From contig JABFQN010000003.1 of assembly GCA_019685555.1 (NCBI GenBank), positions 48,080-112,079 of the forward strand: a DNA stretch of 64,000 bases, read 5' to 3'. The stretch comes from Candidatus Bathyarchaeota archaeon A05DMB-3 (lineage in GTDB: Archaea > Thermoproteota > Bathyarchaeia > Bathyarchaeales > Bathycorpusculaceae). This document shows, piece after piece, positions 35,578-43,773 of the stretch. Each line of letters starts with the position of its first letter. Within the stretch, counting starts at the first letter, position 1. The position numbers were made by a program, and so were the translations under genes. Below the pieces are notes generated by a model. The model did no database searches. It worked only from the letters and a program-made list of their open reading frames with translations, and was not told the DNA's origin.

Positions 35578-36881
35578 TCAAATGAAGTCTGTAAGGTTCA
35601 GTTGTTGAACTTTTTCCGAGGGCATCTTCTCAGTTGAAGCCTCCTCTTCAAAAATTATGGGGCGTCCGTACACGCCGTCATATCCGGGTATAACCCTTAT
35701 TTTGTCTTCCCTAACTCTTATTATTGCCTCGGCAATTCTCTCATTGACTATTTCTGTTAAGGCCTCTTTTGGGACGTCAATCAATACTGTGTATTCGTCT
35801 CCAAACTTCTTGATAAGTTGGTTGTAGATGTTCCAAACCTGTTGTGTTGAGGGGGGGGGTCAACTCCCAGCGTTGTGGCGATAATCTCAGAAAGAGGAAG
35901 TAAATGCACATATCCTATAGCGTTTTCTGGTTTGAAGCCTGCTGGACGGTCTGCAAGCTCTTCAACTCGTTGTTCAACGCCTTTTGTTAGTTTTCTGCGG
36001 CAGACTGGGCATATATTTCCAAGTTTTAGGGCTTCTCTTGGAGAGAGCGAAACGTGGCAGTTTCTGTGTCCAGTCCAATGGTATTTTCCATAGGCTGGGT
36101 CTGTTTCAACAGTGAACTTAAACCTCTCTACGTCCTTGTTTCGGATAGCGTTTACAACTTCCCAATAGCTCAGTCTTTTTAATTCGAAAACGTTGGCTTC
36201 ACGTCCCATTCTCCATGGCCAAAAGCTGTGGCTGTCGCTGTTTGAAACCAGTGTGAACTTGTCCAGTCTGCTTAGGCGCCAGTTCATAGGCGGATCTGAC
36301 GAAAGTCCAGTTTCAAGGGCGTGGATGTGCTTCGTCATGTCTTGGTAGCAGTCTTCTACACTGTCAAAGCCACTGAAGGCTCCGAAAATGCTGAACCATG
36401 GGGTCCACGCATGGGCTGGGAAAACCATGTTTTCTTGTGAGACTTCCATAACTTCTTCAACCAGCTGCGGCGCACTCATGTCTAATGTTGGTCTGCCATC
36501 CGCCGTCAAGTCGCCGTATTTGGCTAATCTTTCATTAATCTGGACAGCGGTTTCTATATTTGGCGTCAATATTATATGGTGAATTTTCTTTATTTTGCTT
36601 TCAAACGTGAATATTGTGCTGACCTCGGTTGTTATCATAAAATGCACTGGGGAATCTGCATCTTCAGCAACTTTATACAATCCAGTATCCACATCTTGAA
36701 CCAGCGTTTCCTTAAGCTCTTCTAGCCATTTTGGCTGTGTGAAATCTCCGGTTCCGACAAGGTTTAAGCCTTTTATCCTTGCAAAACGGGCAATTTCAGT
36801 GATATGCATGTTCTGGCTTGTAGCTCGGCTATAACGCCCGTGGATGTGGAGGTCAGCTATTATCCTCAAGTTTTTCGCCAC
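35578..36881 (-). pseudogene. endoQ: Endonuclease Q (PHP domain), split by a frameshift at a G9 run
   Basis: The first part (36881 to about 35860) is an EndoQ-type PHP domain: IIADLHIHGRYSRATSQNM, GTGDFTQPKW, TTEVSTIF, PAHAWTPWFS, SNSDSHSFWPWRMGREANVF and the zinc set C-H-V...CPVC. At nine consecutive G (35851-35859) the frame is lost; in another frame the minus strand continues with STQQVWNIYNQLIKKFG, then an intact tail to 35578, ending QLNLTDFI, a canonical PIP box for PCNA binding. EndoQ nicks DNA at uracil, hypoxanthine and AP sites. Seven or ten C on the coding strand would restore it. GTG 36881 has AAAGGAGAG upstream; ATG 36911 is the alternative. Confidence 0.85.
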
Positions 36882-37518
36882 TGCTCTCCTTTTTGGCTGT
36901 GTATTTTTCAAAAATTTTCTCCCAGTCTATTTTAAACATGAGGATAAAGATTATTATGAGTAGGATTAATGCGATGACTGTGCCGATTACTGCGGAAATC
37001 CAGTCGCTTTCCACTCCGAAAATTTCGCGTAGGGCGTCTCTGATCAAACCTGCGCTGTAGACTATGATTAGGCTCATGCAGAGTTTGCCAATGAAGGCGG
37101 GTATAAACGCCTTTAGAAAGCTGTAGCGCATCACGCCGAGGGGAATAAACAATAAATCGTCTGGGAGGGGTGTTAAAGCGAAGATGAATATAGCTAAGGG
37201 TCCGAACTTTCCAAAAACTTTTAGGAGAAACTCCATTTTGCGTTTACGTGTATCACTTATGATTTTTCTTCCTCCCAAACCTAGCAAATACCCTGAAAAT
37301 TCTCCAATAGCTGAACCTAGGCTGGATGCCAGAGCGAGTAAAATGGGGTTGAAAATTTCAACCGAACCTAAAGTGAACAGCACTACAGTGTAGGGGATTG
37401 GAAAGAAAATGGATGTGGACCCCAGTAGGCTTATGAGAAAAACGCCAAAATAGCCATATTGCACTGAAAAATTTTGCATCCACTCGGCGAACTGTTGAAG
37501 CAAGTCTTCAGCTGCCAA
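36853..37518 (-). CDS. DedA/VTT-family membrane protein
   Basis: About 221 residues. YGYFGVFLISLLGSTSIFFPIPYTVVLFTLG and the SLGSAIGEFSGYLLGLGGRK segment are typical of VTT/DedA proteins, with further helices near 110-130, 140-165 and 185-210. TTG 37518 is preferred to the upstream ATG 37617 because GAGAGG lies seven bases before it and the length then fits the family. DedA proteins are involved in lipid scrambling or membrane homeostasis. Its end overlaps the endonuclease Q start by 29 bases. Confidence 0.78.
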   Translation of the reverse strand: MAAEDLLQQFAEWMQNFSVQYGYFGVFLISLLGSTSIFFPIPYTVVLFTLGSVEIFNPILLALASSLGSAIGEFSGYLLGLGGRKIISDTRKRKMEFLLKVFGKFGPLAIFIFALTPLPDDLLFIPLGVMRYSFLKAFIPAFIGKLCMSLIIVYSAGLIRDALREIFGVESDWISAVIGTVIALILLIIIFILMFKIDWEKIFEKYTAKKESSGEKLEDNS

Positions 37519-37649
37519 ACTGTAGCCTCTCTTTTTCTTAAGCGCTTCAATCTTAAAGAGCTTACCATAAATCAGAGGAGGCAAGAGCCAAATTTTAAAT
37601 CGAAGTTCGTTTATCACAAAATTCTAAAGCCTTATTGGAGGTTTCGGGT

Positions 37650-38177
37650 TTGACTGAAAAACATGAGCCAATATGGATTGCTAGGGACCTTTCAAGATGC
37701 AGTGGCTGCAGAAAATGTGAAATAGCATGCTCGCTTTTCCATGAAAATCGAATATGGCCGGAAGCCTCTCGAATTAGGGTTTTTATGCTTACTCCCGGCG
37801 TTGAGTTTCCTCATTTCTGTGCTCAATGCGAAGACTACCCATGTGTAGACGCTTGTCCAACCAACGCCTTGTCTGTGAGCAAAGAAACTGGGGCGGTGCT
37901 TGTGGACGCAAACACCTGCATTGGATGTGGAAAATGCATTGAGGCTTGCCCCGGAAAGATTCCTCATATGCATCCGAAAGAAAACCGAATCTTAATCTGT
38001 GACCTATGCGGAGGCGACCCGCAATGTGTCAAAGTTTGCCAAGAGGGACTGTGGAATGTTCTCAGAATAGTGCCCAGAGAAGACTACGCTTACAAGCTTT
38101 ACGCCCGTGCTCCAGAAGAGATTGCACGAGATTTAGTGGTTAAAATCTATGGAGAGGAGGGAAAGCGGTTATTATGA
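37650..38177 (+). CDS. Four-cluster ferredoxin, AOR electron-transfer subunit
   Basis: About 175 residues with sixteen Cys in four [4Fe-4S] sets: CSGCRKCEIAC, CAQCEDYPCVDAC, CIGCGKCIEAC and CDLCGGDPQCVKVC. This is the DMSO reductase B-type polyferredoxin arrangement. TTG 37650 is chosen because GGAGGT sits seven bases upstream, over TTG 37635. It overlaps the AOR gene by four bases (ATGA-like), so it is the likely electron acceptor of that enzyme, as in ferredoxin-AOR operons of other prokaryotes. Confidence 0.85.
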   Translation: MTEKHEPIWIARDLSRCSGCRKCEIACSLFHENRIWPEASRIRVFMLTPGVEFPHFCAQCEDYPCVDACPTNALSVSKETGAVLVDANTCIGCGKCIEACPGKIPHMHPKENRILICDLCGGDPQCVKVCQEGLWNVLRIVPREDYAYKLYARAPEEIARDLVVKIYGEEGKRLL

Positions 38178-40042
38178 TTTTGGGGTATGCTGGAAAGTTC
38201 CTTGAAGTTGACCTTTCAACGAAAAACTTCAGAGACGTGAAGTTTGAAGATGAAGTTTTAATGGATTACATTGGCGGGAGGGGGCTTGCTACAAAAATTC
38301 TGTGGGATAGGCTGGGCATGAAATGGGAAACCGTAGATCCCCTTGGGCCAGAAAACTTGCTTCTGCTTCTAACTGGACCGCTTACGGGGTTTTTCCCCGG
38401 CGGAAGGATTTGTGTTTCTGGAAAGTCTCCGCAAAGCAATGGTGTTGTTGGTTCAACAGTTGCTGGCGAGTTTGGTGTTGAATTGAAATGTGCCGGTTAT
38501 GATGGTATTATTGTCACTGGCGAGGCTGAAAAACCCGTCTACTTATTTATTAAAGATTCAGATTTTGAAATTAAGGATGCTACTCACATTTGGGGCTTGG
38601 ATGCCAAACAAACAGTTGCCGCCCTCACCAGAGAATGCAGAGACCTCTTGAAGACGCGTTATCCGCAAAAGGGTGAATGGAAAGAGCCTTCAATTCTCTA
38701 TATTGGTCCAGCTGGAGAGAACAAAGTGCGAACGGCTGTGGTTGCAGCTAAATGGGCGCACGCTGCTGGTTATGGAGGCTATGGCGCTGTTATGGGAGCG
38801 AAAAGGCTTAAGGCAATAGCTGTAAAGGGCACTGGTCCACTGCCAGAGGTTGCTGATTTGGAGAAAGTTAAAGCGTTGATGCAGAAGGTGTGCAACAACG
38901 CCTATGAGAGTGAGCTTTGGAGGCGTTGGGGAACGGGCTCGGCTGGTTATTCTGTAGGTGCTAAATCAAGTTCTGAACCTGTGCGGAACTGGCAGGAGGA
39001 GTGGCATGATGAGAAAAGCTTCGGCGTAGACCAGTTTGAAAACAGAGTTTGGATAAAGCAGTATTGGGGGGATTTTGGCTGTCCAACTACGTGCTTAAAA
39101 GTTGCCGTTGTCAAATCTGGAAGGTTTAAGGGCGCAATAACCGACAATCCAGACTATGAATTGCAAGCTTATGTGGGCACAAACCTTGGTTTATTTACTC
39201 CAGAAGAAAATGTTTACTTGGCTTCTATTGTCGACGATTTGGGGCTTTGCGGCATACAAACCGGCAACGTTTTAGGATTTGCCGCTGAGCTTTTCCAGAG
39301 AGGAATATTGACAAAAGAAGATTTAGATGGCATAGACCTTAAATGGGGAGACGCTGAAGCCTTTGCCGCTTTAACCAGGAAAATAGCATATAGAAAGGGT
39401 GTAGGCGACATTTTAGCCGAGGGAACCTATCGAGCGGCTGTGAAAATTGGAGAAATGAAAGGCGTGGATGTTATGCGATACGCTGTTCAAGTAAAAGGCA
39501 TTGGGGTTGGAGCCCATGGCATTCGAAGCAGAAAAGACTATCCGGAGATATACTCCTACGCTTGTTCTGTTCAGGGTGGAGACCACACTTCCATCGCGTG
39601 CATGCCGCTGGGAGATTCTAGAAGTGAGCACATTAGGATTTTCGACGATTCTGGTGTAATCTGCTTTTTCAACGTTTTCGGCTTACCCCGCGGTCTAGTC
39701 TTCGACTTTTACAAGGCTGTGACTGGCGTAGAGCTAACTAAAGACGAGTGGGTTAACACCAAAGCCATGAAAGCAATACAACTGCAGAGGGCGATGCTGC
39801 TCCTTGGCGGACCAGACTTTAAATGGAACCCGGAAATCCACGATGACAACCCGCCAAGATTCTATGAGCCACTGCCATCCGGTCCATATAAAGGCAAGAC
39901 TGTTGAAAAATCTAGTGTTGAAGAGGAAAAGCGCAAATATTACAGGCTTGTAGGTTGGGACGAGAGGGGAATACCGAAATCCGAAACTCTCAAAAAGCTC
40001 GGGTTAGAGGATGTTGACGAAGCCTTAGAAAAGCTTCGTTAA
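38174..40042 (+). CDS. aor: Tungsten-dependent aldehyde:ferredoxin oxidoreductase family (copy 1)
   Basis: A 622-residue AOR. N-terminal domain: GYAGKFLEVDLSTKN, DYIGGRGLATKILWDRL, GPLTGFFPGGRICVSGKSP. The cluster-binding segment reads GDFGCPTTCLK near 296, where the family's first Cys of C-x2-C-x3-C is an Asp; the fourth Cys is in GVICFFNVFG near 495. The pterin contacts DDLGLCGIQTGN and HGIRSRKDYPE are present. It should oxidise an aldehyde or reduce an acid, with electrons passing to the upstream polyferredoxin. Substrate is not predictable. Confidence 0.88.
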   Translation: MILGYAGKFLEVDLSTKNFRDVKFEDEVLMDYIGGRGLATKILWDRLGMKWETVDPLGPENLLLLLTGPLTGFFPGGRICVSGKSPQSNGVVGSTVAGEFGVELKCAGYDGIIVTGEAEKPVYLFIKDSDFEIKDATHIWGLDAKQTVAALTRECRDLLKTRYPQKGEWKEPSILYIGPAGENKVRTAVVAAKWAHAAGYGGYGAVMGAKRLKAIAVKGTGPLPEVADLEKVKALMQKVCNNAYESELWRRWGTGSAGYSVGAKSSSEPVRNWQEEWHDEKSFGVDQFENRVWIKQYWGDFGCPTTCLKVAVVKSGRFKGAITDNPDYELQAYVGTNLGLFTPEENVYLASIVDDLGLCGIQTGNVLGFAAELFQRGILTKEDLDGIDLKWGDAEAFAALTRKIAYRKGVGDILAEGTYRAAVKIGEMKGVDVMRYAVQVKGIGVGAHGIRSRKDYPEIYSYACSVQGGDHTSIACMPLGDSRSEHIRIFDDSGVICFFNVFGLPRGLVFDFYKAVTGVELTKDEWVNTKAMKAIQLQRAMLLLGGPDFKWNPEIHDDNPPRFYEPLPSGPYKGKTVEKSSVEEEKRKYYRLVGWDERGIPKSETLKKLGLEDVDEALEKLR

Positions 40043-40111
40043 AACAACGTATTTTGGCGCTTCGGCAACGCAAAAACACTAGCCCTCCTCTAGTTTTCTG
40101 AAGTTGCGCTG

Positions 40112-40726
40112 TTAGCCAGTTATTCGCATAACCTTTGTGGGCGTTACTATTATTGAGACTTTTTCGTCTTTTGCTTCAAAAGGAACTTTTTCCACTACTT
40201 GCAAGTCGTGGACTGTCGTGGCTACTGGAGTTTCACCAAACCTTTTTCTTAGAATTTCTATTTCCACGTCGCCGTAGCCGTGTCCTTTTCCAAGCCTATG
40301 CCCATGCATGTCAACGGCTACCGAGCCTTCAACGATTAGATCTGGCTTTGGAAAGTCTTGCACCTTCACTCCAAACTTGAAAGCGCCTTTAATGGTGGAA
40401 GCGTAGCGTTCCTTCCCATACGCTCTCGCGGGTTCTATTAGAAGGAAGCCTCTTTGAAGTCTTGGAGAAGCCATTACTAGAATTTTTCCATCTTTTAAGA
40501 CGTTTTCTCTGATTTTCCGCTGCGGAGAGTCCGGGTTAACAAAAACCACTTTTGCCTTTTTCCATTCTTCAAGCTGGCGCAGTCTTTCCGCTGCTACTTC
40601 TGCGCCAACAAAGTTTGGGATTCTGCCCTTGCATGGTAATGGGAAGGTTGCCACTCCGAGGAGTTCCATTTCCCGCCAGATTTTCTCTCTTAAACGCTGT
40701 TTTTCCTTTGACACGTTTTCAGACAT
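40112..40726 (-). CDS. 5-formyltetrahydrofolate cyclo-ligase family protein
   Basis: A 204-residue protein of the YgfA/MTHFS-like fold: KEKQRLREKIWREME at the N-terminus, KVVFVNPDSPQRKIRENVLKDGK, and the conserved GSVAVDMHGHRLGKGHGYGDVEIEIL phosphate-binding loop near 135-160. The G-x-R-x-G-x-G-x-G-Y-x-D motif is retained. Archaeal members often lack proven cyclo-ligase activity. It is downstream of kbl on the same strand, so it may connect to one-carbon use of glycine. Confidence 0.78.
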   Translation of the reverse strand: MSENVSKEKQRLREKIWREMELLGVATFPLPCKGRIPNFVGAEVAAERLRQLEEWKKAKVVFVNPDSPQRKIRENVLKDGKILVMASPRLQRGFLLIEPARAYGKERYASTIKGAFKFGVKVQDFPKPDLIVEGSVAVDMHGHRLGKGHGYGDVEIEILRKRFGETPVATTVHDLQVVEKVPFEAKDEKVSIIVTPTKVMRITG

Positions 40727-40761
40727 TTAAATGAAAATGGGAAATGTGAGGCTTTAACTTT

Positions 40762-41961
40762 TTAGATTATTCCTAGGTTTTTGCCGCCTTCTTTGAAGGC
40801 TTCGGCTGCTCTGTCCAACTGTTCTGTTGTGTGTTTCGTGCATACTTGGACGCGGATTCTTGCTTTGTCTCTTGCCACCATGGGATAGAAAATTGGCAAG
40901 ACGAATATGCCCTTCGTCCAGAGGTAGTCTGCTAAGTCTCTGGCTGCTTTGCTTTTCCCGCACATAACTGGAATTATCGGAGTTTCAGTGTTGCCCGTAT
41001 CAAACCCAGCATCTTGCAAAGCATCAAGCAGATGGTTGCGGTTCTCCCAAACACGCCTAACATGTTGGGGTTCAGTTTCAAGCACATCTATTGCTGCTAT
41101 GCACGCAGCTGCCACTCCAGGCGGAACTGCACCGCTTAGCAGCCAACTTCTAGTCTTGTTGTAGGCGAAGTTGCGGAGTTCCTCGCTGCCTGTTATGTGT
41201 CCGCCTATGACTCCGAAAGCTTTTGAGAAGGTTCCCATTTCCACGTGCACTTCATCTCGCTTAAGATTATAGTGGCTTACTATTCCGCGTCCGCCTTCGC
41301 CTAAAACGCCTTCGCCGTGGGCGTCGTCCACATATACGCCAGCGCCGTGTTCTTTTGCGATTTTGGCTATTTCTCGGAGTGGCGCTGTGTCGCCATCCAT
41401 GCTGAAAACTCCGTCTGTTATTATCCAGATGTGGTTGTAGGGCGGGTCGTGTTTTTCAGCTTCTTCCATAACCCGCGCTAAATCCTCCGCGTCCTTATGC
41501 TTGTATATGGCTCTGTCAGCTCTGCTTAGCCTACAGCCATCAATTATTGAGCCATGGTTCAGCTCATCTGAAACGATTAAATCTCCCTTGTCCACAAGTT
41601 GCGGTATAAGCCCCTCGTTAACCATAAAACCCGTTTGAAAAGTCAGCGAAGCCGGAGCCCTCTTAAACCTTGCAAGGCGACGGTCCAACTCTTCATGCAA
41701 TACCATGTTGCCGGAAATAGACCTGTCGCTTCCGGCTCCAGCACCATATTTTCGTGTGGCTTCTATCATGGCGTTAACAACTTTTGGATGCGTTGCAAGG
41801 TTTAGGTAGTTGTTGGCGCAAAGCATCAAAACCTCATTGCCATCGACGATGCATATGGGTTCGCTTGCAGACTCTAGAACCTTAAGCTCCCAGTTGAGGT
41901 TTTCCCGAACCAAACGCTCAAATTCTTCGGCTAAATAACGTGTAGGATGCCTCTCAACCAT
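40762..41961 (-). CDS. kbl: Glycine C-acetyltransferase (2-amino-3-ketobutyrate CoA ligase)
   Basis: About 399 residues of the alpha-oxoamine synthase family: NNYLNLATHPKV, GAGAGSDRSISGNMVLHEELDRRLA, YVDDAHGEGVLGEGGRGIV (pyridoxal pocket), GTFSKAFGVIGGHITGS with the Schiff-base Lys, and TPIIPVMCG. It splits 2-amino-3-ketobutyrate with CoA into glycine and acetyl-CoA. ATG 41961 follows GGGAGTGGAG and is preferred to TTG 41976. It is 72 bases downstream of tdh, forming the threonine-to-glycine pathway. Confidence 0.9.
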   Translation of the reverse strand: MVERHPTRYLAEEFERLVRENLNWELKVLESASEPICIVDGNEVLMLCANNYLNLATHPKVVNAMIEATRKYGAGAGSDRSISGNMVLHEELDRRLARFKRAPASLTFQTGFMVNEGLIPQLVDKGDLIVSDELNHGSIIDGCRLSRADRAIYKHKDAEDLARVMEEAEKHDPPYNHIWIITDGVFSMDGDTAPLREIAKIAKEHGAGVYVDDAHGEGVLGEGGRGIVSHYNLKRDEVHVEMGTFSKAFGVIGGHITGSEELRNFAYNKTRSWLLSGAVPPGVAAACIAAIDVLETEPQHVRRVWENRNHLLDALQDAGFDTGNTETPIIPVMCGKSKAARDLADYLWTKGIFVLPIFYPMVARDKARIRVQVCTKHTTEQLDRAAEAFKEGGKNLGII

Positions 41962-42033
41962 TTTCTCCACTCCCAATAAAGTCTAATTTCATAACTCTTT
42001 TAACGTTTCCTATAGAAATGCGGGAAAGAAACC

Positions 42034-43011
42034 TTAAAAATGGCCTTTAGCAAACCGCTTTGTAAGCTTTTCAATCATGTCCTTTGTCATGGAAGCCAAA
42101 TCGTATTTTGGGTTCCAACCCCAATCTTCACGGGCTGCACTGTCATCTATTGACATGGGCCAGGAATCCGCAATTTTCTGTCTAAAATCCGGCTTGTACT
42201 CGCAAATAAAATCTGGAATATACTTTTTGATTTCCGCCACCAATTCGGCTGGTGAAAAGCTTATTGCTGCCACGTTATAGCTTGTGCGGCATCGGATTCT
42301 AGCTGGGTCAGCCTCCATTAGGGTTAGCGCCGCGTTTATGCAGTCGGGCATATACATCATTGGCAAAACCGTGTCAGCCCTCAAGAAACAAGTGTATCTT
42401 TTACGCCTTATGGCTTCATAGAAAATTTCTACAGCATAATCTGTTGTGCCACCGCCCGGCAGTGTTTCACTGCTTATTATTCCCGGGTAACGGACACTTC
42501 GCACATCAACGCCGTAACGGAGAAAATAGTAGTTGCAGAGGAGCTCGCCCGCAACTTTAGTAACGCCGTAAATTGTCCTTGGTATTAGAACAGCATTTTG
42601 TGGTGTCTTAACGCGGGGGGCTTCTGGACCGAAAACCGCTATGGAGCTTGGCCAAAAAACCCTCGTTAGACTTTTTTCTCTTGCAACTTCAAGAATGTTG
42701 TAAAGGGTTTCCATGTTGATTTTCCATGCATGCTGCGGATTTTCTTCTCCAGCAGCGGACAGCACAGCAGCCAAATGATAAATGGTGTCAACATTGTATT
42801 CCTCCACAACCTTTTCAAGCTCCTCCTTTTTTGTGGCATCCAAATATATGAAGGGACCGGAGCTGAGAAGCTTTTCATCTGGCTTTCTTTTATGCCCAGC
42901 TGCCACCACGTTTTCTCTGCCATACTTGTTCCGCAATTCTAACGTTAACTCAGAGCCGATTTGACCAGTGGCGCCTGTAACAAGAATTTTTTTCATGCCT
43001 TTTCTATACAT
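42034..43011 (-). CDS. tdh: L-threonine 3-dehydrogenase, short-chain (SDR) type
   Basis: A 325-residue extended SDR: ILVTGATGQIGSELT is the NAD-binding site, HLAAVLSAAGEENP, PSSIAVFGP and YGVTKVAGE the catalytic Ser, Tyr and Lys set; RYPGIISSETLPGGGTTDYAVEIF and YTCFLRADTVLPMMYM are diagnostic for the SDR-type threonine dehydrogenase. It forms 2-amino-3-ketobutyrate for Kbl. ATG 43011 has GAGG eight bases upstream, and a TATA-like CTTATATA lies near 43063-43070 on the minus strand. Most archaea with Tdh studied use a zinc MDR enzyme, so the type is notable. Confidence 0.87.
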   Translation of the reverse strand: MYRKGMKKILVTGATGQIGSELTLELRNKYGRENVVAAGHKRKPDEKLLSSGPFIYLDATKKEELEKVVEEYNVDTIYHLAAVLSAAGEENPQHAWKINMETLYNILEVAREKSLTRVFWPSSIAVFGPEAPRVKTPQNAVLIPRTIYGVTKVAGELLCNYYFLRYGVDVRSVRYPGIISSETLPGGGTTDYAVEIFYEAIRRKRYTCFLRADTVLPMMYMPDCINAALTLMEADPARIRCRTSYNVAAISFSPAELVAEIKKYIPDFICEYKPDFRQKIADSWPMSIDDSAAREDWGWNPKYDLASMTKDMIEKLTKRFAKGHF

Positions 43012-43106
43012 GAAGCTAGCCTCATTTGGTGTTTTATGCAGAGTTCCGTTTCAAATTTTGTGATATATAAGTGCTTTTAAACGAAAAACTCGGCTTTATT
43101 GTTGTT

Positions 43107-43708
43107 TTAACGCTTTTCGAGTAGCTTCGAAAGTTTATGAATCGGATTTTTGTGTTCGTTAACCCTTAAATTCAGCTTCAGTTTGGCGGTGTCCACCATG
43201 ATTAGGGCTGCCGATTTCTCGCCTCGCTTGTCGCCGCCGCTTTCGCTTCCCGCCTTCAAAGCCTCTAAAAGCCTTAAAGCTAAATCTCCACGTGAACTCT
43301 TGAAACCGTCAGCCATGCTTTCAAGAACTTTTCCACTTCTTAAGAGATTGCCAATAACAATGTAGTCTTCGCCTACGATTTCTCCATGCCACTTTGGGGC
43401 TTCTGCCCCTGTGAAAACCGCTTTTCTTCCAGCAAAGTCCATGATTGCCACTTGCCTCATCTCTCTTTGGGGATCTTCTGCTAGAAGTTCTTCAAGGATT
43501 TCTTCTGGTGAAAGCCCTTTCGCCAACAGTTTCAAACCCTCAATTCCATAAGCCACGTTAGTATAGGCTTGGTTGCAATTACACCTTTACCCGGCATTGC
43601 ATGGGGCACTCTGGAGCCTACAGCTGTTGAACCAGAAGCAACAGCAACTCCCATAAACTTACGGTCTTTCGAAACAGCTAAAATCGAGAAAGTCCCATGT
43701 TTTGTCAT
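43107..43708 (-). pseudogene. DUF1028 family protein, broken by a one-base deletion
   Basis: Two frames join to make a complete DUF1028 protein. The first (from 43708 or 43720) reads TFSILAVSKDRKFMGVAVASGSTAVGSRVPHAMPG then GVIATKP and runs into a stop. The second begins in frame with NVAYGIEGLKLLAKGLSPEE and continues through AIMDFAGRKAVFTGAEAPKW to 43107. At 43570-43573 the minus strand reads ACCAAGCC; restoring one C (ACCCAAGCC) gives ATQAYTNVAYG, the family pattern. DUF1028 proteins resemble Ntn-hydrolases, function unproven. This is either a real null allele or a homopolymer error. Confidence 0.8.
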
Positions 43709-43736
43709 TCCGTATTTCATTTTGCACTTGAAATGG

Positions 43737-43743
43737 TTTATAG
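43737..43743. promoter_or_regulatory. TATA-like element between divergent genes, readable in both directions
   Basis: TTTATAG on the plus strand is CTATAAA on the minus strand. It lies about 27 bases before the plus-strand leader of the NAD kinase-like gene (ATG 43774) and about 25-30 bases before the DUF1028 ATG 43708, suiting a start near 43714. The two genes are only 65 bases apart, so one element may serve both. This is inferred from spacing alone. Confidence 0.45.
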
Positions 43744-43773
43744 CTTGCGTAACATAGTATCTTGAGGATAAAC

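Noticed and set aside
33651..36881. Modified-peptide (RiPP) system around TldD/TldE
   Set aside because: No precursor peptide, cyclase or radical-SAM gene is nearby; neighbours are a membrane ferredoxin and DNA repair.
37635..37649. TTG 37635 as start of the polyferredoxin
   Set aside because: The GGAGGT ribosome-binding site lies inside this stretch, so initiation must be downstream at TTG 37650.
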